64,000 nt of DNA from Rhizobiaceae bacterium (GTDB lineage: Bacteria; Pseudomonadota; Alphaproteobacteria; Rhizobiales; Rhizobiaceae), in contig JAMLJA010000005.1 in NCBI GenBank assembly GCA_023953905.1, forward strand, positions 248,001-312,000, in the 5' to 3' direction. Shown here in pieces: positions 47,016 to 58,078 of this stretch. Position numbers and translations under genes: made by a program. The stretch's first letter is position 1, and each line of letters begins with the position of its first letter. The notes under the pieces are model-generated. The model saw only the letters and a list, made by a program, of their open reading frames with translations. It was not told the origin of the DNA and searched no databases.

Positions 47016-48392
47016 CTAGAAGAATTCCAAGCTGACGCGGAACAGCTGCTCGACCTGTTTCACGGCTTCACGCGTGACAAAGATCACAACCCGGTCCTTG
47101 GGCTTGATGCGCACCGATCCACTTGGCGTCAAGACTTCATTGTCGCGCAGGATGGCCCCGATCCGCATGCCGCTCGGCAGCTCGAGCTCCCTGAGCGCGG
47201 GGCCTACAAGAGGCGATGTCTCAAGCGCCTCCGCCTCGATGATCTCGGCTGCCCCCTGCTCCACGCTGTGCACTGCGCGAATACGCCCCCGGCGCACATG
47301 CTGCAGAACGCGTGAAATGGTAACCGACCTCGGATTGACATAGGCGTCGATGCCGAGGGTCTTTGACAGATCGTGATAGGCCGGATTGTTGAGCAAAACC
47401 AGATTTGCTTTGCAGCCCAAGCCCTTGGCCATCGCCCCGGAGAGGATATTGACCTGATCGTTGTTGGTCAGGGCGACCATCAGATCGGCATCGTGAATAT
47501 CGGCTTCATGCAGCAACTTGTTGTCGAGCGCACTGCCGTTGAGAACAACGGTGCGTCGAAGCTGGTCCGCGATCCGCACGGCCCGTTCGCGATCATGTTC
47601 GATAATCTTGATGCGTGTGCGACTTTGCCGGCGCTCGATCGTCCGTGCAACGTGCAGTCCAATGTTCCCGCCTCCAGCGATGACGATTCGCTTAGCCTCT
47701 GGCTCTTCATGTCCAAATAGGCTGAGCACGCGGCGCACCTGATCTTTCTGGGTCAGGACATACGCGATGTCCCCGACCATCATTTGATCGCCGGAGTGCG
47801 GAATGAACAGCTTGCCGCGCCTGACGATCCCTACCACCGTCGAATGCAGGTTGGGAAACAGGTCGGTAAGCTGTTTGAGAGGCGTGTTAAGGACAGGGCA
47901 ATCCTCGAGACACTCGATGGCCAGGGCAACGATGCGGCCCTCGGCAAATCGTACGACATCCATGGCGCCCGGCAGTTCGATCCGCCGCAAGACCATCTCC
48001 CCCACCTCCTGCTCGGGCGAAATGATGACGTCGATCGGCATATGCTCACGAGAAAACAGATCTAGGTATTGCGGCTGGAGATAGGCCTGCGATCGAATTC
48101 TGGCGATCTTTGTCGGCACGTTGAACAGCGCATGCGCGATCTCGCAGGCGACAATATTGACCTCATCGTAAAGCGTGACGGCGATGATCATGTCCGCTTG
48201 TTGAGCGCCCGCAGCTTCAAGCACTTCAGGATGAGAGCCGTGACCGACAAAACCGCGCACATCGAGCGAGTCACGTACGGCCTGGATCAGTTCTGTCGAC
48301 GTGTCGATGACCGAAACATCGTTCAGCTCGGATGAGAGCCGCTCGGCAATGCCGTAGCCAACCTGCCCGGCTCCGCAGATAATCACGCGCAT
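47016..48392 (-). CDS. trkA: Trk potassium transporter NAD-binding subunit TrkA
   Basis: 458 residues with two RCK units, each a Rossmann NAD-binding domain plus a TrkA-C domain. The motifs are ICGAGQVGYGIAERL at the N-terminus and IAGGGNIGLHVARTIE near residue 237. It is the cytoplasmic regulatory ring for the TrkH channel. Neither trkH nor trkG is in the window. Its start is 6 bases after the ntrX stop, so it belongs to the ntr transcription unit. Confidence 0.95.
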   Translation of the reverse strand: MRVIICGAGQVGYGIAERLSSELNDVSVIDTSTELIQAVRDSLDVRGFVGHGSHPEVLEAAGAQQADMIIAVTLYDEVNIVACEIAHALFNVPTKIARIRSQAYLQPQYLDLFSREHMPIDVIISPEQEVGEMVLRRIELPGAMDVVRFAEGRIVALAIECLEDCPVLNTPLKQLTDLFPNLHSTVVGIVRRGKLFIPHSGDQMMVGDIAYVLTQKDQVRRVLSLFGHEEPEAKRIVIAGGGNIGLHVARTIERRQSRTRIKIIEHDRERAVRIADQLRRTVVLNGSALDNKLLHEADIHDADLMVALTNNDQVNILSGAMAKGLGCKANLVLLNNPAYHDLSKTLGIDAYVNPRSVTISRVLQHVRRGRIRAVHSVEQGAAEIIEAEALETSPLVGPALRELELPSGMRIGAILRDNEVLTPSGSVRIKPKDRVVIFVTREAVKQVEQLFRVSLEFF

Positions 48393-48398
48393 TGGGCG

Positions 48399-49760
48399 TC
48401 AGACTCCGAGCGACTTCAGCTTTCGGTGAAGCGCTGACCGCTCCATGCCGATGAATTCCGCCGTGCGAGAGATATTGCCGCCAAAGCGATTGATCTGCGC
48501 TATGAGGTACTCTTTCTCGAACATCTCGCGAGCCTCGCGCAGCGGCAGCGCCATGATGTGCTGGTCTGACTGGCTTGGCGCGCGAGGCATGACATCGCCG
48601 ATTTCCTGCGGCAGAAGATCTGCCGTGATCGGCGCTTCGACATCATCGCCGCGCACGAGAATGATCAGCCGTTCGATATTGTTACGAAGCTGACGCACGT
48701 TTCCGGGCCAGTTGTGGGCCTGAAGCACAGCCAGGGCGTCGTCTCCGACCCGGCGCGGCTTGATACCTGCCTGGCGTGCAAACTGACGCATGAAATGATC
48801 CACGAGATAGGGAATATCCTCACGTCGCTCTGACAGACCCGGCACCATGATCGGCACGACGGCGAGACGATGATAGAGGTCCTCGCGAAAACGTCCCTCA
48901 GCGATCATGCCCTCGAGATTGTGGGCAGTCGACGAGATGATGCGGACGTCAACCTTGACTCGCTTGGTGCCGCCAACCCGCTCGAATTGCTGATCAACGA
49001 GAACCCGCAAAATCTTGCTTTGCGTTTCGCGCGGCATGTCGGCCACTTCATCGAGATAAAGGATGCCGCGATGAGCCTCTTCTAGCGCGCCGACCTTGCG
49101 CTCGCCGCCGTTGGATTCAGTCCCGAAAAGCTCGATCTCCATTCGCTCTGGCGTGATTGTTGCGGCATTCAGCGATACAAAAGGACCGTTCTTTCGCGTC
49201 GAGAGACTGTGAATGGCGCGGGCGACCATTTCCTTGCCGGAACCGGAAGGCCCGATCACCATGATCCGGCTGTTCGAGGGCGCGGCGCGTTCGATCGTCT
49301 GGCGCAGATGGTTCATCGCGGGAGATTTGCCGATCAGGTCGAAACTGTCGGTGCTTCTCAAGCGCAGGTCAGATACCTCGCGCCTGAGCTTCGACGTCTC
49401 CAGCGCCCGCTCTGCGATCAGGATCAGGCGATCGGCCTTGAATGGCTTTTCGATGAAATCATAAGCGCCGCGACGGATGGCTGATACCGCCGTCTCTATG
49501 TTGCCATGACCGGAAATCATCACGACCGGCAGATCAGGGTGCATCGTCTTGATCTGATCGAGCAGCGCCAGTCCGTCGAGACGAGAGCCCTGCATCCAGA
49601 TGTCGAGGAAAACCAGACGCGGCACGCGATCAGTGATCGCCGCCAGCGCGCTGTCGGCGTCATGCGCCGTTCGTGTTTCGTGCCCCTCGTCGCTGAGAAT
49701 GCCTGCAACCAGTTCGCGAATGTCGTTTTCGTCGTCAACGATGAGAATGTCAGACGCCAT
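48399..49760 (-). CDS. ntrX: Nitrogen assimilation response regulator NtrX
   Basis: 453 residues from ATG at 49760, which overlaps ntrY by 11 bases. Receiver domain (1-120, phospho-acceptor Asp in LVFLDIWMQ), AAA+ domain with Walker A GPSGSGKE near 170 and Walker B ILYLDEVADMP, and a C-terminal Fis-type helix-turn-helix (NISRTAEFIGMERSALHRKL). The GAFTGA loop that contacts sigma-54, present in NtrC encoded nearby, is not present at the expected place; instead the segment reads ERKVGALEEAHRG. NtrX is therefore likely not a standard sigma-54 activator, as noted for other alphaproteobacterial NtrX. Confidence 0.95.
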   Translation of the reverse strand: MASDILIVDDENDIRELVAGILSDEGHETRTAHDADSALAAITDRVPRLVFLDIWMQGSRLDGLALLDQIKTMHPDLPVVMISGHGNIETAVSAIRRGAYDFIEKPFKADRLILIAERALETSKLRREVSDLRLRSTDSFDLIGKSPAMNHLRQTIERAAPSNSRIMVIGPSGSGKEMVARAIHSLSTRKNGPFVSLNAATITPERMEIELFGTESNGGERKVGALEEAHRGILYLDEVADMPRETQSKILRVLVDQQFERVGGTKRVKVDVRIISSTAHNLEGMIAEGRFREDLYHRLAVVPIMVPGLSERREDIPYLVDHFMRQFARQAGIKPRRVGDDALAVLQAHNWPGNVRQLRNNIERLIILVRGDDVEAPITADLLPQEIGDVMPRAPSQSDQHIMALPLREAREMFEKEYLIAQINRFGGNISRTAEFIGMERSALHRKLKSLGV

Positions 49761-52017
49761 TTGCAACCTGTTCTTCTTGTTTGGATTCAGCAACGCCCGC
49801 ATTGCCAGAGGATGGAACGAAGATGCTTATCATCGCACCACGGCCTTCGTGAAAATCATCTGGCGCATCATGGAGTTCCAGCGTGCCTCCATGGTCTTCC
49901 ACGATCTTCTTCACGATCGCGAGCCCAAGGCCGGTCCCCTTCTCGCGCGTTGTCATGTAGGGCTCGAGCAATCGTTGTCGATTGTCACGGGGCAGTCCCT
50001 TGCCATTATCCATCACATCGACTCGGATCATGGCGCCGTCGCGGCGCGCCCGTACTCGGATCACACCATGCTGTCCGGGAATGCGTTCTGCACCCTCGAT
50101 GGCTTCGGCAGCATTCTTGATGACATTGCCGAACGCCTGGGTGAGAAGGCGTGTGTCGAACGTTCCTTCTAGTGGCTCGTCACCAAAATCACGCTCGAAG
50201 GCAATATCCGCACGGCTTACTTCGACCAGGAAAGACGCCTCACGCAGCGGCGTGCGCAGGTCGATCGTCTGCATGTCCGGTTTGGGCATGCGCGCAAAAG
50301 CGGAAAACTCATCCACCATGCGCCCAATGTCCTCGACCTGACGAATGATCGTGTCAGTACATTGATCAAAGACCTCGCGATCCTCGGTGATGACCTTGCC
50401 GTAGCGCCGGCGAATGCGCTCTGCAGAAAGCTGGATTGGTGTCAGCGGATTCTTGATCTCGTGCGCGATGCGCCGGGCGACGTCGGCCCACGCGGTCGAG
50501 CGCTGGGCCTGAACCAGATCGGTGATATCGTCGACGGTCACAACGTATGAATTTCCACCGAAACTGACGTCTTCCTGCTCAACAGTCACCTGAACATTAA
50601 AGGTCCGTTCCAGCCGGTTTCGGAAGAAGGTGACCTGTTCGCGATAGACACGCCGCTGGGTGTTGCGCCCCATCTCGAACACTGTGCCAATGTGCGGCAA
50701 CACGACAGAGAGTTTCTCACCGACAGCGACGTCACCCGAGATGGCAAGCATCGTTTCCGCGGAGCGGTTGACGATGGTGATGGTACCTTCAGCATCCACA
50801 CCGATCACGCCCGCCGTGACGCCCGACAAGACGGCTTCGGAGAAGCGACGCCGCTCGTCGATCACGTCTTTGGCCGAAAGAAGCTCGTTGCGCTGCGATT
50901 TCAGTTCCAGCAGCATCTTGTTGAACGTGTTGCCCAGCGAAGCCATGTCGCCATCGGCGGCACGCACGGGAACAGACACGTCCAGATTGCCGGTGGCCAC
51001 TTCATCCGCAGCGCCAATCAACTGGCGTATAGGACCGACCAGCCGATCGGCAACGGCAATGGCAGTCCAGATCGCCGATAAAACGATGATCAGCACAAGC
51101 CCGAGATAAAGCAGCGCGAACGCGATCTGAGTCGAGATACGGCTGCCCTCAAGGTCGCGATAGTCATCGACATTGGCGCGAACGATCTGCCGCGCCTTGA
51201 TCACTTCCGGGTCAACCAGACGGATCGTGTAGAGATAGGTGTCGGGTATTTCCCTGAGCTTCAGAATGGCGCCGACGATATTGCGGGTACGAGGCTCTAT
51301 AAGCACCGGCTTGCCGTCAGAAGCCTGATGAACCGCCTCGATGGGCGGCGGCGGCATATCGAAGTTTGAGCGGGTTTCGGCCAGCATGACGAAGGAGCCG
51401 TCATCCTTGATCAGTGCGGCATGCGCCAAGGCGCGCCCCACCGTCTCCTGCGTCATGAGATCGCGAAATCCGTTTCGATCAAGGCTGTAGACGGCTCGCG
51501 CCTGATTGAGAAAATTGGCCATGGAGAGCGTCGTGCCCTGAAGGTTTCGGGCGTTCTCGACAACATAGGCCTCGGCGATCGAAAGCGACGAGTTGATGAT
51601 CGTCTTTGTTCGGATCTCAAACCACCGATCAAGCCCCACATTGAGCGAGATCGATGCAACCACTGCGACCAGAATCGCGGGGATGGCAGCGACCAGCGCA
51701 AACATCGCGACGATACGAACATGCAGGCGCGACGCGGCCTTTCCGCGACGCCGCGACATGTAGATGCGATGGATCTCCCGTCCGATCAAAGCTGACAGCA
51801 GGAGAACGAAGGCACCGTTGATCACGATCAGCAGAAGGGTCGTCGTCTCACTCGGCGTGACGGGAGTGACGCCGATGAGAATCGCGAATGAGATGGCCGC
51901 GGTGATCAGCGCCGCAAAAATTGTTACGATACCGGGCAACGCAAGCAGACGCCGCCTGTCAAGTTCAGGCGGGCGGGCGAAGAACGGGATCGTGTTTGTA
52001 TCTGCGTGAACTGCCAT
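49750..52017 (-). CDS. ntrY: Sensor histidine kinase NtrY
   Basis: 755 residues from ATG at 52017. Three or four membrane helices in the first 100 residues plus one near 300-325, a periplasmic sensor region between, a HAMP domain (LVGPIRQLIGAADEVATGNL), a PAS domain, HisKA with the phospho-histidine in [18 protein letters not shown] near 505, and a HATPase domain with GNVIKNAAEAI, DNGKGLP and GTGLGLAIVKK. It phosphorylates NtrX, in response to nitrogen, redox or oxygen cues depending on species. 132 bases separate it from the upstream ntrC stop. Confidence 0.95.
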   Translation of the reverse strand: MAVHADTNTIPFFARPPELDRRRLLALPGIVTIFAALITAAISFAILIGVTPVTPSETTTLLLIVINGAFVLLLSALIGREIHRIYMSRRRGKAASRLHVRIVAMFALVAAIPAILVAVVASISLNVGLDRWFEIRTKTIINSSLSIAEAYVVENARNLQGTTLSMANFLNQARAVYSLDRNGFRDLMTQETVGRALAHAALIKDDGSFVMLAETRSNFDMPPPPIEAVHQASDGKPVLIEPRTRNIVGAILKLREIPDTYLYTIRLVDPEVIKARQIVRANVDDYRDLEGSRISTQIAFALLYLGLVLIIVLSAIWTAIAVADRLVGPIRQLIGAADEVATGNLDVSVPVRAADGDMASLGNTFNKMLLELKSQRNELLSAKDVIDERRRFSEAVLSGVTAGVIGVDAEGTITIVNRSAETMLAISGDVAVGEKLSVVLPHIGTVFEMGRNTQRRVYREQVTFFRNRLERTFNVQVTVEQEDVSFGGNSYVVTVDDITDLVQAQRSTAWADVARRIAHEIKNPLTPIQLSAERIRRRYGKVITEDREVFDQCTDTIIRQVEDIGRMVDEFSAFARMPKPDMQTIDLRTPLREASFLVEVSRADIAFERDFGDEPLEGTFDTRLLTQAFGNVIKNAAEAIEGAERIPGQHGVIRVRARRDGAMIRVDVMDNGKGLPRDNRQRLLEPYMTTREKGTGLGLAIVKKIVEDHGGTLELHDAPDDFHEGRGAMISIFVPSSGNAGVAESKQEEQVANGV

Positions 52018-52149
52018 CAACCCAAAGCGCGATTTGAGTTGATTCTATGCAACACATTGTGGCGATTCTGCAACAAAGGCGGGCAAGCCACCGCTCTCCT
52101 CACCACTAATTCCCGTAACATCTACGTTAGCCGCGGTGCGCGCTCCCAA

Positions 52150-53607
52150 TTACACAGGGCGCGTGCCGCGATAGACGTTCACGCCCAGTTCCCGAATCTT
52201 CTTGCGCAACGTATTGCGGTTCAGACCAAGCAGTTCTGCAGCCTTGATCTGATTGCCCCGTGTAGCCGTCATGCACGCGAGAATCAGTGGATACTCAACT
52301 TCGGTCAACACGCGTTCGTACAAACCGGGGGGCGGTAGATCGCCGTCGAACAATCCGAAATAGCGCTGCAGGTGCTGCTCAACCGCCTGACCGATAGTCA
52401 GGTTTTCAGGCATGAGCTGCGGACCTTGGGCAGAGGCCGCAACACCGGTCTTGAGTTCCGATTCAATGATCTCGCCGGAGATCTCGTCCTGCGGGTAAAG
52501 CGCGGCGAGCCGGCGTATCAGATTTTCGAGTTCACGCACGTTGCCCGGCCACGAATAGCGCTTCATCAACTCGATGCCGGCCGGCGCAATGCGCTTGGTC
52601 TGGAGTCCCTGCGCTTCGGCCTGCTTGAAGAAATGTCGCACGAGATCGGGAATGTCTTCCGAGCGTTCGCGCAGCGAGGGCAACCGAAGCGGGACCACGT
52701 TCAGACGGTAGAAGAGATCTTCGCGGAACAGACCCTGATTGATCAGTGTGCGGAGATCCTTATTGGTCGCCGCAACGATTCGCACATCGGTCTTGATCGG
52801 CGTACGTCCGCCAACAGTGGTGTATTCGCCTTGCTGCAACACACGTAGCAGACGCGTTTGCGCCTCCATCGGCATGTCGCCGATCTCGTCGAGAAACAGA
52901 GTGCCGCCTTCTGCCTGCTCGAATCTGCCGGTCGAGCGATTCTGGGCGCCAGTGAAAGCACCCTTCTCATGACCGAAAAGTTCCGATTCGATGAGGTCGC
53001 GGGGAATGGCGGCCATGTTGATCGCGACGAACGGACCGTTCCGCCTGCGTCCATATTCGTGCAGCGCACGAGCCACGAGTTCCTTACCGGTTCCAGATTC
53101 GCCGCTGATCATGACCGTCAGATCGGTCTGCATCATGCGCGCCAGCATGCGGTAGATGTCCTGCATCGCGGCAGAGCGTCCCACAAGCGGCATAGTATCT
53201 GGCTGGTCATCCGTGCGCTGATCGGGTTGCGGGCGCCTCGGCTCTGCCAGCGCGCGCGTCACGATGTTGAGTAGTTCAGTCAGATCGAACGGCTTGGGAA
53301 GATATTCGTAAGCGCCGGTCTCCGAGGCCCGGATCGCCGTCATAAATGTGTTTTGCGCACTCATCACGATCACAGGCAGTTCAGGGCGCGCCTTCTTGAT
53401 CCGCGGCAACAGGTCAAACGCGTTGCCATCCGGCATGACGACATCGGTAATGACCAGATCGCCCTCACCGGCTGCGACCCATCGCCAGAGCGTTGCCGAA
53501 TTCGATGTCACGCGCACTTCATGGCCGGCGCGCATGAGCGCCTGATTGAGAACGGTACGGATAGCCGCATCATCATCTGCAACGAGAATCTGTCCGGGCA
53601 CAGTCAT
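52150..53607 (-). CDS. ntrC: Nitrogen regulation response regulator NtrC
   Basis: 485 residues. Receiver domain with phospho-acceptor Asp in [11 protein letters not shown] near residue 54, AAA+ domain with Walker [13 protein letters not shown] near 169 and an intact GAFTGA loop ([12 protein letters not shown]), Walker [11 protein letters not shown], and a C-terminal Fis helix-turn-helix ([20 protein letters not shown]). It activates sigma-54 promoters at low nitrogen; glnII at 26773 in this window is an expected target. The start overlaps ntrB by four bases (ATGA). Confidence 0.97.
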   Translation of the reverse strand: MTVPGQILVADDDAAIRTVLNQALMRAGHEVRVTSNSATLWRWVAAGEGDLVITDVVMPDGNAFDLLPRIKKARPELPVIVMSAQNTFMTAIRASETGAYEYLPKPFDLTELLNIVTRALAEPRRPQPDQRTDDQPDTMPLVGRSAAMQDIYRMLARMMQTDLTVMISGESGTGKELVARALHEYGRRRNGPFVAINMAAIPRDLIESELFGHEKGAFTGAQNRSTGRFEQAEGGTLFLDEIGDMPMEAQTRLLRVLQQGEYTTVGGRTPIKTDVRIVAATNKDLRTLINQGLFREDLFYRLNVVPLRLPSLRERSEDIPDLVRHFFKQAEAQGLQTKRIAPAGIELMKRYSWPGNVRELENLIRRLAALYPQDEISGEIIESELKTGVAASAQGPQLMPENLTIGQAVEQHLQRYFGLFDGDLPPPGLYERVLTEVEYPLILACMTATRGNQIKAAELLGLNRNTLRKKIRELGVNVYRGTRPV

Positions 53608-54737
53608 CTGCCTTCTCCGTCAGCATCATCGCTTAGCGGCATATTCTCTTTCCAGGCGGGCATGAGAATACGGAACGTCGTGCCACGGGATGAAGAGTCG
53701 CACTCTATGATCCCGCCATGTTCGCCGACGATCTTTGCTACCAGTGCAAGTCCAAGGCCCGATCCGTTTGGTTTGGTAGTTATGAAGGGATCAAACAGAA
53801 TCGGCAGCAAATCGTCGGCCACGCCTGGTCCGTTGTCACGCACGCAAAACTCAAGCGGAAGCGAAACCCTGTCCGATGTCCCCGGGACTGAAACGCGGAT
53901 GCCCGGCCGAAACGCGGTTGAAAGCGTTATCTCGCCTTCCGGATCGGAATTGATCGCCTCAGCGGCATTCTTCACTAGGTTGAGGAACACCTGAATCAGT
54001 TGGTCACGATTGGCGTAGACGGGCGGAAGCGACGGATCATAGTCCTCGACGATCTTGATGCCCTTGGCAAAGCCCGTTCTGGCGATGGCCTTTACGTGAT
54101 CGAGGACGACGTGAATGTTGACCGGATACCGGTCTATGGGGCGTTCGTCGGAAAACACTTCCATGCGATCGACGAGCGCCACGATTCGGTCCGTCTCTTC
54201 CTGGATCAGCCGCGTCAGCGCGCGATCATCGTCGGAGGCGGACAGTTCCAGCAACTGCGCAGCGCCGCGAATGCCCGAAAGGGGATTTTTGATCTCATGA
54301 GCAAGCATCGAAGCGAGCCCCGTCACGGACCGCGCGGCACCTCTGTGGGTCATCTGGCGGTCGATCTTGTCCGCCATGGATCTCTCCTGAAACATCACGA
54401 CGACCGAGCCCGGAAACTCAGGCACAGGCGCCGCATAGAGATCGACCACTTTCTCAACTCCAAGGCGGGGCGACGACACATCGACCCGATATTCATTCAC
54501 CGGCGAACGTCTCTCCTGAACCTGCTCGACCAGTTGCAGCAGCGGGCTCCCGAAAGGAACAAGCTTCGACAGGGCGTTGCGCGACAGCACATTGGCGCTC
54601 GAGCGGAAGAAATCTTCGGCGTCGGCGTTTGCGTAGGTGATGAAGCCATCGGCTCCAACCATGATGACAGGCCGGCGGATCGTGTTCAGCACGATCTGTG
54701 CGGCGTCTGCCATATTGGCGTTCGGCGTCACATTCAT
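53604..54737 (-). CDS. ntrB: Nitrogen regulation sensor kinase NtrB
   Basis: 377 residues, soluble. A PAS domain (about 15-120), HisKA with the phospho-histidine in [20 protein letters not shown] near 150, and HATPase with [25 protein letters not shown] and [11 protein letters not shown]. It phosphorylates or dephosphorylates NtrC under control of PII proteins. ATGA overlaps with dusB upstream and with ntrC downstream make the three-gene dusB-ntrBC arrangement tightly coupled. Confidence 0.96.
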   Translation of the reverse strand: MNVTPNANMADAAQIVLNTIRRPVIMVGADGFITYANADAEDFFRSSANVLSRNALSKLVPFGSPLLQLVEQVQERRSPVNEYRVDVSSPRLGVEKVVDLYAAPVPEFPGSVVVMFQERSMADKIDRQMTHRGAARSVTGLASMLAHEIKNPLSGIRGAAQLLELSASDDDRALTRLIQEETDRIVALVDRMEVFSDERPIDRYPVNIHVVLDHVKAIARTGFAKGIKIVEDYDPSLPPVYANRDQLIQVFLNLVKNAAEAINSDPEGEITLSTAFRPGIRVSVPGTSDRVSLPLEFCVRDNGPGVADDLLPILFDPFITTKPNGSGLGLALVAKIVGEHGGIIECDSSSRGTTFRILMPAWKENMPLSDDADGEGR

Positions 54738-55759
54738 GCGGCCTCCTGCATTGTCGTGTTGCGAGGGCGCGCGAAGATAAGACGAAGCGCCTCGATCACG
54801 CGCTTCGGTTCATATGAGACCATCACTTCACGCCGCAGGTTTTCGTCCGCCCCCGCCGCATGTCGATCGAGATACCAGCCAAGGTGCTTTCGCGCCTGTC
54901 GCAAGCCGCTCTCAATTCCATAGAGGGACAGCATGTCCTCGTAGTGCTCCACGACATAGTCGGCGATGGCGCGATCGGACGTTGGAATGCCGCTCTGCTC
55001 CAAAAAGGCGGCAGAATTGGCGATGCTTCCTGCAGCCCAAGGTGCTCCGTAATGCGCGCGCCCAACCATCACGGCATCGGCCCCTGATTGATCAAGCGCC
55101 ATCGTGGCCTGAGCCGCATCGCCAATGTCACCATTTGCTACCACGGGGATCGAAACGGCTGCTTTAACATTTGCGATGGCGCGCCAGTCTGCAGCACCTT
55201 TGTAGAACTGGCATCGCGTCCTGCCATGAACCGTCACCATCGCGATTCCGGAATCTTCAGCGCGGCTTGCAATCAGCGGTGCATTCCTCACCGTGTCATC
55301 CCAGCCAAGCCGCATCTTCACGGTAACGGGCACTGCAACTGCTTTGATCACTGCATCGATCAAGCGGAGCGCATGATCTGGATCGCGCATGAGCGCGGAA
55401 CCGCAATAGCCGCCCGTCACCTTCTTGGCGGGACAGCCCATATTGATATCGATGATATCTGCTCCCTCTGCTTCGGCAATGATTGCCGCCTCAGCCATAT
55501 GTACCGCTTCCCGACCAGCAAGCTGCACCATGTGAACGGGCAACCCAGAATGTCGAATCCGCCGGTGGGTGTCGCCGCGCCCCTTTGCGAGTTCGCCGCT
55601 TGCCACCATTTCCGAGACGACCAGACCGGCACCATGGGCATAGGCCCGCTGGCGCATCGGCGCATCCGTGATGCCGGACATCGGCGCCTGAAACACTCGA
55701 TTGCGGATCGTCACGTTTCCGACAATGAGAGGCTCGGCGAGTTTAGAAAATTCCGGCAT
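54734..55759 (-). CDS. dusB: tRNA-dihydrouridine synthase DusB (NifR3)
   Basis: 341 residues from the ATG at 55759; longer starts add unconserved residues. A flavin TIM-barrel: N-terminal [15 protein letters not shown], the catalytic cysteine in [17 protein letters not shown] near 105-120, and FMN phosphate-binding VANGDIGD and [13 protein letters not shown]. It reduces specific uridines in tRNA D-loops. The nifR3-ntrBC order is a classical feature of Alphaproteobacteria. Divergent from ispDF with 139 bases between. Confidence 0.94.
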   Translation of the reverse strand: MPEFSKLAEPLIVGNVTIRNRVFQAPMSGITDAPMRQRAYAHGAGLVVSEMVASGELAKGRGDTHRRIRHSGLPVHMVQLAGREAVHMAEAAIIAEAEGADIIDINMGCPAKKVTGGYCGSALMRDPDHALRLIDAVIKAVAVPVTVKMRLGWDDTVRNAPLIASRAEDSGIAMVTVHGRTRCQFYKGAADWRAIANVKAAVSIPVVANGDIGDAAQATMALDQSGADAVMVGRAHYGAPWAAGSIANSAAFLEQSGIPTSDRAIADYVVEHYEDMLSLYGIESGLRQARKHLGWYLDRHAAGADENLRREVMVSYEPKRVIEALRLIFARPRNTTMQEAA

Positions 55760-55898
55760 GCACAAAAACCAAGCACCATGCACCACTGCCCATTCTCTAA
55801 CCAGTTTCCTTGGAAGGTGCAATCAGCAAAGGCACATTAATGCGCGCGCTCTCCTGAACATGCTGGCGAAAGCCGCACTCCCGTACTAAGGCGAACGA

Positions 55899-57116
55899 AT
55901 GGCGAGTGACACTCCAAACATTGATATCGAGCCTGTTGGCGTCGTGATCGTTGCAGCGGGACGCGGCGAACGCGCGGGCTCAGGTCCATTGCCGAAGCAA
56001 TATAGGAAGGTTGGCGGAAAACCCATACTCCGGCGAACTGTGGACGCATTTTTGTCTATCGAGCAGGTGGGGACAATTGTCATTGTCATTCATCCTGACG
56101 ATCGACATCTGTTCGACGACGCGATGGAAGGTATTGCGGATCGCGTCTCAGCAGTCGACGGCGCAGCGTCTCGTCAAGGATCGGTTCTGGCAGGACTTCA
56201 GGCGCTCCGCCAAGCGCCGCCGGGCAAGGTTCTGATCCACGATGCCGCTCGGCCGTTCGTAGATCCCGACCTCGTGTTGCGAACGATCTCCGCCATTGGC
56301 GAACGACAGGCCGCACTTCCTTCCGTACCCGTTTCGGATACGCTGAAAAAAGGATCAGAAACCGGGCTAATCGTTGAAACTGTGGCCCGCGAGAATCTTT
56401 TCGCCGCGCAGACACCGCAGGGCTTTCCGTTCTGGCCCATACACGCCGCGCATCTGAAGGCGCAGCGCGCCGGCCGCATGGATTTCACCGACGACGCTGC
56501 TATCGCCGAGTGGGCGAATATTCCCGTCAAGCTGGTGCAAGGTTCCCCCGAGAACATAAAACTGACCTGGGAAAAGGATATCGAATTGGCTGACAGACGC
56601 CTCTCACCCTCCATCCAGTTTCCTGACGTACGGACCGGCAATGGCTATGATGTGCACTCTTTCGAGGCCGGCGACCATGTTTGGCTGGGTGGCGTCGAAA
56701 TTCCCCACAACAAGAAGCTCTCCGGTCACTCCGATGCTGACGTGGCGCTTCACGCGCTGACCGACGCCTTGCTTGCGACCTGCAGCGAGGGTGATATCGG
56801 AACGCATTTCCCTCCCTCCGACCCGCAATGGAGGGGCGCAGCATCGCGGATCTTCGTCGAGCACGCAGCACGAGTCGTCAGAGACAATGGTGGACGTATT
56901 TCGAACGCAGACATTACGCTCATCTGCGAGGCGCCCAAGATCGGTCCGCACAGGGAAGCCATGACGGCGGCAGTCGCACACATGCTGGGCATCGAGCAGC
57001 ACCGCGTGTCGGTCAAGGCGACGACCAATGAACGCCTTGGTTTCATCGGTCGTGAGGAAGGCATCGCCGCCATCGCCACTGCGACGGTGATCTATCCGGG
57101 AGAACTGCCGGAATGA
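55899..57116 (+). CDS. ispDF: Bifunctional IspD/IspF isoprenoid enzyme
   Basis: 405 residues, two enzymes of the MEP pathway fused. Residues about 1-235 are 2-C-methyl-D-erythritol 4-phosphate cytidylyltransferase ([21 protein letters not shown]; later [19 protein letters not shown] [10 protein letters not shown]). Residues about 245-405 are 2-C-methyl-D-erythritol 2,4-cyclodiphosphate synthase ([40 protein letters not shown] with zinc ligands Asp/His). The fusion is common in Alphaproteobacteria. IspE acts between the two steps and is not here. Overlaps the next gene by four bases. Confidence 0.96.
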   Translation: MASDTPNIDIEPVGVVIVAAGRGERAGSGPLPKQYRKVGGKPILRRTVDAFLSIEQVGTIVIVIHPDDRHLFDDAMEGIADRVSAVDGAASRQGSVLAGLQALRQAPPGKVLIHDAARPFVDPDLVLRTISAIGERQAALPSVPVSDTLKKGSETGLIVETVARENLFAAQTPQGFPFWPIHAAHLKAQRAGRMDFTDDAAIAEWANIPVKLVQGSPENIKLTWEKDIELADRRLSPSIQFPDVRTGNGYDVHSFEAGDHVWLGGVEIPHNKKLSGHSDADVALHALTDALLATCSEGDIGTHFPPSDPQWRGAASRIFVEHAARVVRDNGGRISNADITLICEAPKIGPHREAMTAAVAHMLGIEQHRVSVKATTNERLGFIGREEGIAAIATATVIYPGELPE

Positions 57117-57604
57117 GAGGGCTTACGGAACTATCCGAACAGTTACTGAATGCGTGCCGAGCGTCGCAGATCATGGCAGCGACCGCCGAGAGTTGCACCG
57201 GCGGGTTGATAATCGCGCATCTCACCGAAATCGCCGGCTCGTCTGACGTGGTGGATCGTGGTTTCGTGACCTATTCCAACAACGCCAAGATGGACATGCT
57301 TGGTGTGTCAGAAGCGACACTGGACGCGCATGGTGCCGTATCCGGCGAAACCGCAGGGGAGATGGCGGAAGGCGCATTGAGAAATTCGCGTGCAGGGATC
57401 ACGCTTGCAGTGACAGGCATAGCAGGCCCCGGCGGCGGATCGCCCGGCAAGCCGGTGGGACTGGTGTGGTTTGCTGTAGCGATGCGCGGACAGGCTACCA
57501 GGGTCGAAAAGCACATATTCGAAGACCAGGGGCGCGCCTTCATTCGCACCGAGACCGTCCGCACGGCACTCCAAATGGGGCTTGCGTCGCTCACCGCAAG
57601 CTAA
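57113..57604 (+). CDS. pncC: CinA C-terminal family nicotinamide-nucleotide amidase
   Basis: 163 residues, only the CinA C-terminal domain without the N-terminal molybdopterin-binding-like half. [18 protein letters not shown] and the conserved [30 protein letters not shown] identify it. PncC deamidates NMN to NaMN in pyridine nucleotide recycling. ATGA overlap with ispDF. Its stop is only 3 bases from the end of the convergent coq10-like gene. Confidence 0.9.
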   Translation: MRGLTELSEQLLNACRASQIMAATAESCTGGLIIAHLTEIAGSSDVVDRGFVTYSNNAKMDMLGVSEATLDAHGAVSGETAGEMAEGALRNSRAGITLAVTGIAGPGGGSPGKPVGLVWFAVAMRGQATRVEKHIFEDQGRAFIRTETVRTALQMGLASLTAS

Positions 57605-57607
57605 GCG

Positions 57608-58066
57608 TCAGACCTCCGCATCACCATAGATAGCATCTGCTCGCTTGCGGAAGGCATCGGTGAACATGCGGAACGCACGATCGAACATTGCGCCCATGAC
57701 AGCGCCGAGAATGCGGCTCTTGAACTCATAGTCGATGAAGAAATGGACGTCGCATCCGCCGTCATCTGTCGGCTCAAAGCGCCACACATTATTGAGATAC
57801 CGGAACGGTCCATCCAGATACTTGACTTCGATTGTACGCTCGTCTGGCTTCAGAAGCACCTGACTTGCGAAGGTTTCGCGGATCGCCCTGTAGCCAACGG
57901 TCATGTCCGCGACGAGAATCTCCTTGCCATCGCGTTCCTTGCGCGACCGAACGGAAAGAGCCTCGCATAGCGGCAGAAACTGCGGATACTTCTCAACGTC
58001 TGCAACGAGTTCGAACATCTGGTCCGCACTATGCGGAACGCGCTGCGTGGTTTCAAAGTGAGGCAT
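57608..58066 (-). CDS. COQ10/RatA-type START domain protein
   Basis: 152 residues of the polyketide cyclase/START-like family. The N-terminal HSADQMFELVADVEKYPQFLPLCEA and central FRYLNNVWRFEP, VHFFIDYEFKSRIL match COQ10, which binds ubiquinone and is needed for respiration. E. coli RatA has the same fold and was described as a toxin that blocks 70S formation. Linkage 13 bases after lipA, downstream of the pyruvate dehydrogenase genes, favours the ubiquinone-related role. Confidence 0.88.
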   Translation of the reverse strand: MPHFETTQRVPHSADQMFELVADVEKYPQFLPLCEALSVRSRKERDGKEILVADMTVGYRAIRETFASQVLLKPDERTIEVKYLDGPFRYLNNVWRFEPTDDGGCDVHFFIDYEFKSRILGAVMGAMFDRAFRMFTDAFRKRADAIYGDAEV

Positions 58067-58078
58067 TTAACAGGCTTT

